Assembly (NCBI RefSeq): GCF_014646895.1
Contig: NZ_BMOD01000048.1
Coordinates: 1 to 19,270, forward strand
From: Deinococcus roseus
Lineage (GTDB): Bacteria; Deinococcota; Deinococci; Deinococcales; Deinococcaceae
Length of the DNA stretch: 19,270 nt
Direction of reading: 5' to 3'
Below are positions 5,085-12,630 of this stretch, piece after piece. A program made the translations under genes and the position numbers. Position 1 is the first letter of the stretch; every line of letters starts with the position of its first letter. The notes under the pieces are model-generated. The model was given only the letters and a program-made list of their open reading frames with translations. It searched no databases and was not told the origin of the DNA.

Positions 5085-6872
5085 TCAATTGCTCTGGTGC
5101 ACCCCCGCCTGCCTCAGGTACAACTGTGCATAAAGTCCTTGCAGGTCCAGCAGTTCCTGATGGGGACCAACTTCGGTGATTTTGCCCTGGTCCAGCACCA
5201 CAATGCGGTCTGCATTGCGCACTGTGGAGAGCCGGTGCGCAACCACAAAAGTGGTGCGGTTTTTCATCAGACGTTCCAGTGCTTCCTGAATCAGGCTTTC
5301 ACTTTCAGTGTCCAGGGCTGAAGTGGCCTCGTCCAGAATCAGCACCCGTGGGTTGCGGATCAGGGCACGGGCAATGGCCAGACGCTGTTTCTGACCCCCG
5401 GACAGTCTGGCTCCTTTCTCGCCCACCCGGGTTTCCAGACCTTCTGGAAGGCGCTCGATGAACTCCCAGGCGTTGGCATCCTTCAGGGCTTCCAGCAGGC
5501 GGTCCTCCTCCACCCGACCCAGCCCATACGTGACGTTGTCCCGAATGGACCCCTCAAAAAGCAGGGATTCCTGGGGCACCACGGACAGAAACTGGCGGTA
5601 GGTGCGCAAATCCAGCGCTTCCATGTCTTTTCCATCCAGCAGGATTTTTCCGCAACTGGCCCGGTTGAAACCGATCACCAGGCTGAGGATGGTGGATTTC
5701 CCGGAACCGCTGGGTCCCACAAAGGCCACGGTCTCCCCTGTTTTCACGGTCAGGTTGAAATTGCGAATGGCGTGCTGTTCTTCTTCGGGGTACTGAAAAC
5801 ACACGTCCTGAAAAGCGAACTCGCCTTTGACTGTTTTCACTGGAGCTTTTCCGGTGTTGTGCTCCAGATCAGGACTTTCCAGCACCTCGCCAATGGAACG
5901 GATGGCTTCCAGACCCTTGGACATCTGGGGCACCAGATTGATCAGGTTGATCACCGCGTTGGTGAGGCTTCCAAAGAACCCCGAGAGCATCACCACATCG
6001 CCCACCGTGATGGGAAGAAGTTGCACATAATACACGTAGGCCGCCACAATCAGGCACCCCAGGTTGAACACGTTGAAGGTCACCCAGGCCACCGCATTGA
6101 ACATGGCGTTGATGGAATCCAGGCCCACCCCGGCTTCACGCACCCGGTCCAGGGTGCTGGAGACTTTTTCAAGTTCCTGGTCTTCCAGACCGTGCGCCCT
6201 GGTGATGGGAATCAGGCTGGTCATCTCCATGATGCGGGCGCTCATGGCCTCCAGTTCTCGCCTGAATGCGCTGTTGTGACCGGTCAGGGCTCCACGCATG
6301 GAACGCACCAGAAGCGCTGCAGCAGGCACCGTCACAACGTAGAACAGGATGAACTCAGGTGCCCGAATCGCCGTGGTCACCAGGGCCACCCCAATGAACA
6401 CCAGTGCCCCCAGACCGCTGTCAAAGAGGATGCGGGTGAGTTGCTCGATGGCCTCCACATCCCTCAGAACCTTGTTTTGCAGTGAACCTGCACTGGTGCG
6501 GTTGTAAAAGCCAATCGAGAGGTGTTGCAGGTGCCTGCAGATGGCAGAACGCAGGCGGGTTTCCATGGTGCGGGTCGCCATGCTGAGGTAACGCACATGC
6601 AGGTAATGGTTGGGAATGTTCTGCAACAGCAAAATGATCATCACGAAAGCCCACATCCACAGTTGTTGCAAAGGGGCATGGCTGCTGATCACATCCACCA
6701 CCCGTGCCGTGATGATGGGCATCAACACCGCTGGACTGGTCTTGATGATGTAGAGCAGAAAGGACCAGAAGAGGCGGCTTCCCTGCCCCTCATAGAGGAA
6801 CATGAAGGTCTGAACGGGTCTGGAACCCTGGTAGCGTTCCAGAAAATCATTTTGCTGGGCGGTGTTTCGCAT
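5085..6872 (-). CDS. ABC exporter half-transporter (fused membrane and ATPase domains)
   Basis: 595 residues, the usual length of an ABCB-type half-exporter. Membrane domain about 30-320 (six helices, starting FWSFLLYIIKTSPAVLMPI), followed by the nucleotide-binding domain about 350-580: Walker A GPSGSGKS (386-393), Q-loop VVPQE (431-435), signature LSGGQ (490-494), Walker B LILDE (511-515), switch His in VVAHRLS (His546). All catalytic residues are intact. Half-exporters dimerise; the partner may be itself or an unlinked gene, since no second exporter is adjacent. It could export lipid, drug or peptide, and sequence alone does not say which. ATG 6872 follows a GAGGT motif on the minus strand with rather short spacing. 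It is not obviously part of the sugar locus, being separated by a terminator and a repeat element. Confidence 0.93.
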   Translation of the reverse strand: MRNTAQQNDFLERYQGSRPVQTFMFLYEGQGSRLFWSFLLYIIKTSPAVLMPIITARVVDVISSHAPLQQLWMWAFVMIILLLQNIPNHYLHVRYLSMATRTMETRLRSAICRHLQHLSIGFYNRTSAGSLQNKVLRDVEAIEQLTRILFDSGLGALVFIGVALVTTAIRAPEFILFYVVTVPAAALLVRSMRGALTGHNSAFRRELEAMSARIMEMTSLIPITRAHGLEDQELEKVSSTLDRVREAGVGLDSINAMFNAVAWVTFNVFNLGCLIVAAYVYYVQLLPITVGDVVMLSGFFGSLTNAVINLINLVPQMSKGLEAIRSIGEVLESPDLEHNTGKAPVKTVKGEFAFQDVCFQYPEEEQHAIRNFNLTVKTGETVAFVGPSGSGKSTILSLVIGFNRASCGKILLDGKDMEALDLRTYRQFLSVVPQESLLFEGSIRDNVTYGLGRVEEDRLLEALKDANAWEFIERLPEGLETRVGEKGARLSGGQKQRLAIARALIRNPRVLILDEATSALDTESESLIQEALERLMKNRTTFVVAHRLSTVRNADRIVVLDQGKITEVGPHQELLDLQGLYAQLYLRQAGVHQSN

Positions 6873-6931
6873 GGGACCTCGTGGGGGTTAAGGGTTTGAA
6901 TGAGGTTGGGAGATTGCGAGGGGAAAAGGCA

Positions 6932-7102
6932 TTGCCGGGGGCCGAGAGCCGAGGGCTTTGAGGGAAATTCGCCTCTGGCAGTTTGAAGGCTTCTCTGTGG
7001 AGGCATGTCATTCTGTCCTGCATGCATTTGCTCAATTCGCAAAAGCCAACGCCCTGCAAAGTGTTTTTTGCCCTCAGCTCTCAGCCCTCGGCCCTCGGCA
7101 AA
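6932..7102. repeat. Inverted arrays of a 7-bp repeat (MITE- or hairpin-like element)
   Basis: The left arm (6932-6967) and the reverse complement of the right arm (7067-7102) match at roughly 30 of 36 positions. Each arm is itself a heptamer array of consensus CYGAGRG: left CCGGGGG, CCGAGAG, CCGAGGG (6935-6955); right, read on the minus strand, CCGAGGG, CCGAGGG, CTGAGAG, CTGAGGG (7098-7071). Weak similarity continues outward (AGATTG at about 6911 and its complement near 7120). The roughly 100-bp centre has no ORF of note. It may be a non-autonomous repeat or fold into a large RNA hairpin. Confidence 0.6.
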
Positions 7103-7231
7103 GACCAAAACCCAATCTGACACATCAGCCCAGCACACACCCCTGTTTCATGCCCCATTGGTCTACACGTCTGGCTGAATGGGTTCAGTTTCAAAACCAG
7201 CAGGTTTCAGGGAAGACAAAAGGGACACAGT
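7103..7231. other. Non-coding remainder between the heptamer element and the sugar locus
   Basis: Nothing convincing is coded here. GGGACAC occurs twice close together (around 7222 and 7238), the second copy forming the left arm of the terminator of the sugar operon. Confidence 0.3.
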
Positions 7232-7266
7232 AAAAAAGGGACACGTCAGGCCATGTCCCGAAAAAA
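7232..7266 (-). terminator. Terminator at the end of the sugar-uptake operon
   Basis: GGGACA (7238-7243) pairs with TGTCCC (7254-7259). On the minus strand the stem is followed by a run of six T (7237-7232); six A on the other side make it symmetrical. It lies 9 nt past the stop of the cytoplasmic GH5 gene. The loop is long (10 nt) and the stem short. Confidence 0.65.
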
Positions 7267-7274
7267 CATCTGAA

Positions 7275-8282
7275 TCACACGCTGGCGGGTTGCACGCGGC
7301 TTTCGAGCATCAGGTTGAGGAGTTCGCGGTCAATCTGGTAACCATGAAATTCCTCGTAGACCACGCCAGGGCGGTTGTGGCCTGCAATCCCGAAGTTCCC
7401 GCTGAATTCCCAGAGGGCAAAACCCCAGCCCAACTCGCGGTACACCTGAAACAGGTCACGGAACCACCTTAAAGCCACATCGTTGGGGGTGTATTTGTAG
7501 CAGCCAAACTCTCCAATGTGGACCTGAACGCCACTTTCACGGATCTCCAGCCAGGGTCGGTAGTATTCCCGCAAAGTGTCGATGTTCCAGGTTTTACCGT
7601 CCCATTCGCAATCCGGGTAGGTGGGCATGGGCATGCCTTTTGAGCCGTCCCACCACTCTGCCCGGTAGTGAGAAACCGTCATGGGCTGGTAGCCCCGTCC
7701 TGAATGCACCACCCCCAGGTCTGCGAGTTCGGGCATGGCGATGTTTCCTCCGCCCAGACCGTCAATCACCATTTCCCTGTGGGGGTCAATGGCCCGGATC
7801 GCTGCCACTGTGCGGCGCATCAGGTTCTCATGGATGTCTCTGGTCATGCCGTACTGCCCGATTTCCGGGGGTTCATTGAGCAGGTCAAAGCTGAGCTGGC
7901 TGCTGGGAACGCCTCTGTACCTTTGTGCAAACAGTTCCCACAGGAACACAAAAGCGTCCTGGGCAATTTCATCCTGCCAGAGGTTGTGTTTTTCCAGGTC
8001 ATTGAAGTTGATGCAGTAACCAGGGGCACGGTGCAGATTCAGGCTCATGTGGATGCCGCGCTGCTGGCAGGCCTGCAGGTAGCGGTCCAGGTAGGCCAGG
8101 ATGCGCTCATCCGGGTTGAAGTAATCAAAGTCACGGGTGAAGTAGAAGTAGTTCACGGGAATGCGGGCAAAATCAAACCCGAACTGCTGCATGAAATCCA
8201 GGGCTTTCTGGTCTGCTTCGAGGGGTTCGGTGCTGTATTCACCGGTGTACATCCACTGGAAGTTGAATCCGTATCGGGGCAT
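7275..8282 (-). CDS. Cytoplasmic glycoside hydrolase family 5 (cellulase-superfamily) enzyme
   Basis: 335 residues spanning a single GH5-type TIM barrel, with no signal peptide, so it should act in the cytoplasm on imported oligosaccharides. Barrel landmarks in order: FDFARIPVNY (Arg40), LNLHRAPGY (His84), the acid/base in FDLLNEPPE (Asn136-Glu137), VSHYRAEW (His205), the nucleophile in HIGEFGCY (Glu258) and the substrate-platform Trp in ALWEF (Trp291). Catalytic residues are all present. ATG 8282 is chosen because AAGGA lies about 7 nt upstream and the preceding gene stops 29 nt before it, giving tight operon spacing; a longer in-frame version would overlap that gene. With a beta-mannosidase and ManA nearby, the likely substrate is a beta-manno- or gluco-manno-oligosaccharide. 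GH5 also contains cellulases and glucosidases, so this is inference. Confidence 0.85.
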   Translation of the reverse strand: MPRYGFNFQWMYTGEYSTEPLEADQKALDFMQQFGFDFARIPVNYFYFTRDFDYFNPDERILAYLDRYLQACQQRGIHMSLNLHRAPGYCINFNDLEKHNLWQDEIAQDAFVFLWELFAQRYRGVPSSQLSFDLLNEPPEIGQYGMTRDIHENLMRRTVAAIRAIDPHREMVIDGLGGGNIAMPELADLGVVHSGRGYQPMTVSHYRAEWWDGSKGMPMPTYPDCEWDGKTWNIDTLREYYRPWLEIRESGVQVHIGEFGCYKYTPNDVALRWFRDLFQVYRELGWGFALWEFSGNFGIAGHNRPGVVYEEFHGYQIDRELLNLMLESRVQPASV

Positions 8283-8311
8283 GGTGATCCTTTCTGGGAA
8301 AGGGAGAGGGT

Positions 8312-10654
8312 TTATTGCGGGATCACTTTGAAGGCGAGGTCCTTGACCAGAGCAGACACCTTGACCGTCAAAACCCCTCCAGTGGAGTTTGCTGATGTGG
8401 TCTGCAACCACTGGTTGGCCTGTGGATCGTAAAACTGCACCTGATAGTTGCCGTCTTTCAGGCCACTGACCGTCACGTCCAGATCTTTGACGGGTTCAGG
8501 AGAGAACACCCAGCCTTCCTTGTAGGTGCCTGTTCTCAGGGCTTCTGCGTAGACTTTCATGGCCTCGCCAGGGTCGTAGATGTTGTTCCTGACCCACACC
8601 AGTGCCCTGGAGTCGTTTTGCAGACCCAGAGCCAGGGCTCCAAAGAAATCGCTGGTTTTGACCTTGCTGGGGGCCATGACGGCCAGATTTTCGCCTTTGA
8701 AGAAGTCAGAAACGCCTTTGTAGTGGGTCCACAGGTTTCTGGGGTCAATGAAGTTGTCCCACCACCAGTACATGCCTGTGCTGGCAAAACCAGAGAAGGG
8801 AGCAGCCCACAGACCATTGTGGAACTGGATTTCATCCCTGCTGAGGGGCAGGTCATCGGTGCCTGCGGAGGAGTAGCCCAGTTCTGAGAGCATCACGGGT
8901 TTTCCGGGGGTGTTTTCACTGAGCTGCCTGAAACTGGGGGGCAGGAAACGCCCCACATCACGCTGGCTGTAATCGTGTTCCTGCACAAAGTCAAGTTCAG
9001 GCAGGGTCCAGGTGTTCCCCACCGAGGCAGAGCCGTAACTGCTGGACACCAGATGGTTGTAGGGATCCAGGGTTTTCAGGTACGCAGTCATTTCCTGAAT
9101 CCAGGGGCCGAGCAGGGTGTCATCGATGGGGGTCCAGTTGACCTCGTTCCACCATTCCCAGGCAAACAGGTTCGGGCTGTATCCCCAGCGGGCCACAATG
9201 TACCTTAGGCGCTGCTTGAAGAACTTTCTGGCCTCCGCATTGGTGGCGAATTCCTCTGGGGATTTCAACATCCCACCGTTTTTGACATTAAAGGGGTTGT
9301 CGTCCCATTCGGGGTTGATGTTGGCACTGAAAGCCCCGTGGTTGAGCAGGGCCAGCTCAAGCTGGATGCCTTTTGCTTCGGCCAGTTTGAACACCTGATC
9401 CAGCAAATACGCCTGCAACTGTCGGTTCTGGTAGTTCCCCAGTCCGGTGTCCTTCCATTCGATGCCCAGGTTCCAGGAGGGCATCCAGACGCGGGCAATG
9501 TTGCCTCCATTTTCAGAGAGTCGGGAAAACCAGCGCTGGTATTCATCCAGGGTGCGCTGTCCGGTGCCGCCTGCCCAGGCCACATTCAGTCCGGTGGGGA
9601 GGTAAAAGTCACCATTGCTGTACTGGAAATACAGGGGGTTGGTTTTGTTGATCTGAACCAGACCCTTTGCTGCTGGGTTTTCTGCAGCCGTGAGCTGGAC
9701 GGGAGCACTCTGGATGTTTCCCTGACGCAGCCCAGCCTGCGCGGTCCAGTTGCCCGCTTCAGGGGGTGTAAACCGCACTTTCCAGTGTCCAGTCCCACCA
9801 GGTTGCAAGGTGTTGGGGTCAATGTCCAGGCTGTAAAAAGCAGGAATTTTCAGAACTTTTCCAGATGCAGAGGTGAAGGTCACCCACAAATCTGCCTGTT
9901 CGGGGTCGTAAGGGTTGCTGTACACCCCATCGGTTTCGATGGGAAGCTCCAGGGGGGTGAGCACTTTGGCCTGTGCTGTGCCCAGTTTCAGGATGGAGGC
10001 AGGCTGGGGTTCTCCTGCAGCAAGGGTTCTGGGTGCTTCAGGAGCCACAGCAGAAGGACTTGTCTGAACCGCCTGGACTGCTGTTGCTGTTGCTGTCGCC
10101 ATCTCCCCGGTCTGATCCAGCCTGAGGTTGTCCAGGTAAACACTGCCCCCGGCTTTTGGAAACACCAGAAGGGCGATGCGCTGGGTGGCATTCAGGCCTT
10201 CCACTTTTGTCCCGATGTTCCAGCTGGAACGGGCAGCTTTAAAACGGTCACTGGTCAGGTCAAAGGCCACGGTTTGCTGACCTGTTTTAACCGGTTGCAC
10301 CTCGGACTCGAACCATTCCCAGCTGTTTCCTGTGGACAGGGCAATCGCCACGCCATCTGCGACATCCGGGTTGAACACATCAAATTTGAGAAAGGGAGCC
10401 TGGGAGAGGTCCAGGCTCCTTTCCAGCAGGAAAATGGCTCTGGGTTGGTTGTTTCTGTCCAGTTTCAGCTCCAGGGCCTGCTTGCCCTCCATGGCATGTT
10501 CTGGGGTCAGTTGCACCTCCAGGGCACTGCTGTCCGAATACGTGGGGGCCAGACCTGCTTTCCAGGGGGTGAGGGAGCCTTCAAAGGTGTCGAGGGACTG
10601 TGCACAGGCAGCGGTGGCAAGGCAAAAGGTCAGGAAGGCAGCAAGACGCAACAT
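8312..10654 (-). CDS. Secreted multidomain glycosidase: carbohydrate-binding-like, DUF5060-like and GH5-like catalytic domains
   Basis: 780 residues. The N-terminus MLRLAAFLTFCLATAACAQS is a Sec signal peptide, probably cut after ACA. Residues about 22-182 form a beta-rich CBM-like module (DTFEG start, VYLDNLRLD end). An Ala/Thr/Pro linker follows (about 184-218), then a DUF5060-like Ig fold (about 230-322). The catalytic TIM barrel is about 335-650, with acid/base Glu504 in WEWWNEVNW, His560 in QEHDY and nucleophile Glu591 in VMLSELGY. A C-terminal beta domain (about 670-780) ends the protein. It should degrade an extracellular beta-glycan; mannan is the best guess from context (beta-mannosidase, ManA). 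ATG 10654 follows the permease stop by 3 nt, suggesting translational coupling. A lipoprotein reading of Cys17 is less likely because the lipobox is poor. Confidence 0.85.
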   Translation of the reverse strand: MLRLAAFLTFCLATAACAQSLDTFEGSLTPWKAGLAPTYSDSSALEVQLTPEHAMEGKQALELKLDRNNQPRAIFLLERSLDLSQAPFLKFDVFNPDVADGVAIALSTGNSWEWFESEVQPVKTGQQTVAFDLTSDRFKAARSSWNIGTKVEGLNATQRIALLVFPKAGGSVYLDNLRLDQTGEMATATATAVQAVQTSPSAVAPEAPRTLAAGEPQPASILKLGTAQAKVLTPLELPIETDGVYSNPYDPEQADLWVTFTSASGKVLKIPAFYSLDIDPNTLQPGGTGHWKVRFTPPEAGNWTAQAGLRQGNIQSAPVQLTAAENPAAKGLVQINKTNPLYFQYSNGDFYLPTGLNVAWAGGTGQRTLDEYQRWFSRLSENGGNIARVWMPSWNLGIEWKDTGLGNYQNRQLQAYLLDQVFKLAEAKGIQLELALLNHGAFSANINPEWDDNPFNVKNGGMLKSPEEFATNAEARKFFKQRLRYIVARWGYSPNLFAWEWWNEVNWTPIDDTLLGPWIQEMTAYLKTLDPYNHLVSSSYGSASVGNTWTLPELDFVQEHDYSQRDVGRFLPPSFRQLSENTPGKPVMLSELGYSSAGTDDLPLSRDEIQFHNGLWAAPFSGFASTGMYWWWDNFIDPRNLWTHYKGVSDFFKGENLAVMAPSKVKTSDFFGALALGLQNDSRALVWVRNNIYDPGEAMKVYAEALRTGTYKEGWVFSPEPVKDLDVTVSGLKDGNYQVQFYDPQANQWLQTTSANSTGGVLTVKVSALVKDLAFKVIPQ

Positions 10655-10657
10655 GCT

Positions 10658-11560
10658 TCAGCCTTTCACAGATCCGGCAGTCAGACCGTTGATGAAATCT
10701 TTCTGGAACACCATGAAGATGATCAGGGCAGGGAGGGACACCAGCAGGGTTGCAGCCATCACCACACCAGCAGAACGGGGATCTTTGGAAAGGTCTCCTG
10801 CCAGCTGGGACAGTTGCAGGGGCAAGGTGGTGTGGTTGGCATCGTTGACCACGATCAGGGGCCACATGAAGTTGTTCCATTCGGCCAGGGACACGAAGAT
10901 CACCATGGCGGCCAGGGCGGGTCTTAAGAGGGGCAGCACAATCTGCCACCAGGTCCTGAATTCGTTGGCCCCGTCAATTTTGGCGGCTTCAAACAGGTCG
11001 TTGGGCATGTTCATGATCACCTGTCTGAAGAAGAACACCGTGAAAGCCTTGGCCAGACCGGGAATGAGCAGCGCCTGATAGGAGTTGATCCAGCCGAGGT
11101 CTCGCATGGTCAGGAAGTTGGGGATGATGGTGACTTCCCAGGGCACCATCATGGAGGCGATGATCAGACCGAAGATGAGGTTGGCCCCCCAGAATTTGTG
11201 TTTGACCAGGATGTACGCTGCAGCAGACGCGAAAAGCAGGCTGAAGAGGGTGACGAACACGGTGATGCCCATGCTGTTGAGAAAAATGTGCCCGATGAAG
11301 CTGGCCTCATAGCGCTGGAACAGACCCTGAGTGACATCCTGCAGAGGGCTGACCTCTCCAAAGACCCAGCGGGGGTCAAAGAAGTTGTGGAAACTGGGTT
11401 CCTTGATCATGAAAGAGGGGGGTCTGGCCTGAATTTCGGAAAGGGGTTTGAAGGCTGCAGTGGCCATCCAGTAGTAGGGCAGCAGCACAAAAAGGGCCAG
11501 CAGGTAGAAGGGAAGGCGGATGAGTTGATCGAGCACCGGATGTCTTTTTTCACCAACCAT
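10658..11560 (-). CDS. Carbohydrate ABC transporter permease (MalG/AraQ-like)
   Basis: 300 residues with six expected membrane helices (first at FYLLALFVLLPYYWMA). The cytoplasmic EAA loop that docks the ATPase is EAAKIDGANEFRTWWQIVLP. It pairs with the upstream permease and the binding protein to form a CUT1-family importer of oligosaccharides. ATG 11560 follows the stop of the first permease by 12 nt, with AGGA overlapping that stop region; the next gene starts 3 nt after this one ends. The periplasmic segment between helices one and two is longer than in minimal MalG proteins (RPPSFMIKEPSFHNFFDPRW onward), as in many AraQ/UgpE-like members. Confidence 0.93.
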   Translation of the reverse strand: MVGEKRHPVLDQLIRLPFYLLALFVLLPYYWMATAAFKPLSEIQARPPSFMIKEPSFHNFFDPRWVFGEVSPLQDVTQGLFQRYEASFIGHIFLNSMGITVFVTLFSLLFASAAAYILVKHKFWGANLIFGLIIASMMVPWEVTIIPNFLTMRDLGWINSYQALLIPGLAKAFTVFFFRQVIMNMPNDLFEAAKIDGANEFRTWWQIVLPLLRPALAAMVIFVSLAEWNNFMWPLIVVNDANHTTLPLQLSQLAGDLSKDPRSAGVVMAATLLVSLPALIIFMVFQKDFINGLTAGSVKG

Positions 11561-11572
11561 GTTGCACCATCC

Positions 11573-12532
11573 TCACTGGACCGACTCGTTGGCCCGCTGC
11601 ACCCGCAGGTTGATCAGGGTGAGCACGAAACAGATGGCGAAAAGGATCCAGGCCACAGCGCTGGCCTCGCCCATCTGAAAGCGGTAAAAGCCTTTCTCGA
11701 ACAGGTAGGTGACCACGGTGAGGCCAGAGTCCAGGATGCCCCCCACGTTGTGCACGTCTGCAAAGAAGATGTAGGGTTCGCTGAACACCTGGAAGGCCCC
11801 GATGATCCCGGTCACAGTGGTGTAGATGAAGGTGGGGCGCAGCAGGGGAACGGTGATTTTCACAAAGCGGTCCCAGGGGCTGGCTCCATCAATGGCAGCG
11901 GCTTCATAAAGCTCGTTGGGGATGCTTCTGAGGTTGGAGACAAACAGGATCATGGAGTAGCCCAGACCGTTCCAGACGGTGTACATGATCAGCACCGGAA
12001 CGGCGTACTTTGGCATGCCCAGCCAGGAGACAGATTCAAAACCGAACCATCCGATGATGGTGTTCAGAAGCCCGTAGTCTTCAGAGCTGAGGATCCACTT
12101 CCAGACGGTGGCGATGGCAATGCCACCAGCCACGGCGGGCAGAAAAAAGATGCCGCGCAAAATTTGATCTAACACCCGTTGAGATCCGAATGCCATCGCC
12201 AGCCCCAGCCCGATGATGTTGGTCAGGATCACCGAGGAGAAGGTGTAGATGCTGGTGTTCTGCAAGGCCTTGTAAAAGCGGGGGTCATGCAGGATCTCGC
12301 TGTAGTTTTGTAGGCCCACAAAAGAAGGTTCACGCACTGCGTTGTAATCGGTGAAGCTGAGGAACAGGCTTTTCAGAACCGGATAAACCAGAAAAACCAG
12401 GAACAAGAGCATGAAGGGAAGCAGCATCAGCATGGGGATGGTGTGAACCTGCAACTGGCTGACAAAGGTGCGCCTGCGGGGTTTGCTGATGTCCAGAAGG
12501 ATCTGGCTCTGGGTGCCCAGGTCGTTTTTCAT
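11573..12532 (-). CDS. Carbohydrate ABC transporter permease (MalF/UgpA-like)
   Basis: 319 residues, six predicted membrane helices beginning at MLMLLPFMLLFLVFLVYPVL, preceded by a short cytoplasmic N-terminus. The EAA loop is EAAAIDGASPWDRFVKITVP. Together with the following permease it forms the membrane channel of a CUT1-type sugar importer. ATG 12532 is preferred: AGGGG lies 4-5 nt upstream. The 76 additional in-frame residues further upstream are Arg/Cys/His-rich, read through the stem-loop and the binding-protein gene in another frame, and are not credible. The ATPase subunit is missing from the locus. Confidence 0.93.
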   Translation of the reverse strand: MKNDLGTQSQILLDISKPRRRTFVSQLQVHTIPMLMLLPFMLLFLVFLVYPVLKSLFLSFTDYNAVREPSFVGLQNYSEILHDPRFYKALQNTSIYTFSSVILTNIIGLGLAMAFGSQRVLDQILRGIFFLPAVAGGIAIATVWKWILSSEDYGLLNTIIGWFGFESVSWLGMPKYAVPVLIMYTVWNGLGYSMILFVSNLRSIPNELYEAAAIDGASPWDRFVKITVPLLRPTFIYTTVTGIIGAFQVFSEPYIFFADVHNVGGILDSGLTVVTYLFEKGFYRFQMGEASAVAWILFAICFVLTLINLRVQRANESVQ

Positions 12533-12569
12533 AAAGCCCCTTTCAAATCTGGGGAGTGGGTGTTTGCTT

Positions 12570-12621
12570 TGCCAGGAAATGGAGCACTGGGGATTTCCCT
12601 GAATGTGCTCCATTTCTGGCA
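12570..12621 (-). promoter_or_regulatory. Intercistronic stem-loop between the binding-protein and permease genes
   Basis: TGCCAGGAAATGGAGCAC (12570-12587) pairs with GTGCTCCATTTCTGGCA (12605-12621), 17 bp with one bulged G; the 17-nt loop holds a small inner GGGA/TCCC pairing. There is no T-run on either side. It lies directly after the binding-protein stop (12631) in a 98-nt gap. This is the position where REP-type hairpins in malE-malF protect the upstream message and make the binding protein more abundant than the permeases. Confidence 0.8.
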
Positions 12622-12630
12622 GGTGGGCTT

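Noticed and set aside
6722..7138. 138-codon minus-strand open frame through the heptamer element
   Set aside because: Its N-terminal part translates the repeat arrays (EGRGLRAEG-type sequence) and its C-terminal part overlaps the ABC exporter in another frame; no ribosome site.
9338..10927. 529-codon plus-strand open frame opposite the secreted glycosidase
   Set aside because: Antisense to a well-supported protein with signal peptide and catalytic Glu residues; the translation is low-complexity Gln/Gly/Cys-rich (including a poly-Cys run) and starts and ends inside other genes.
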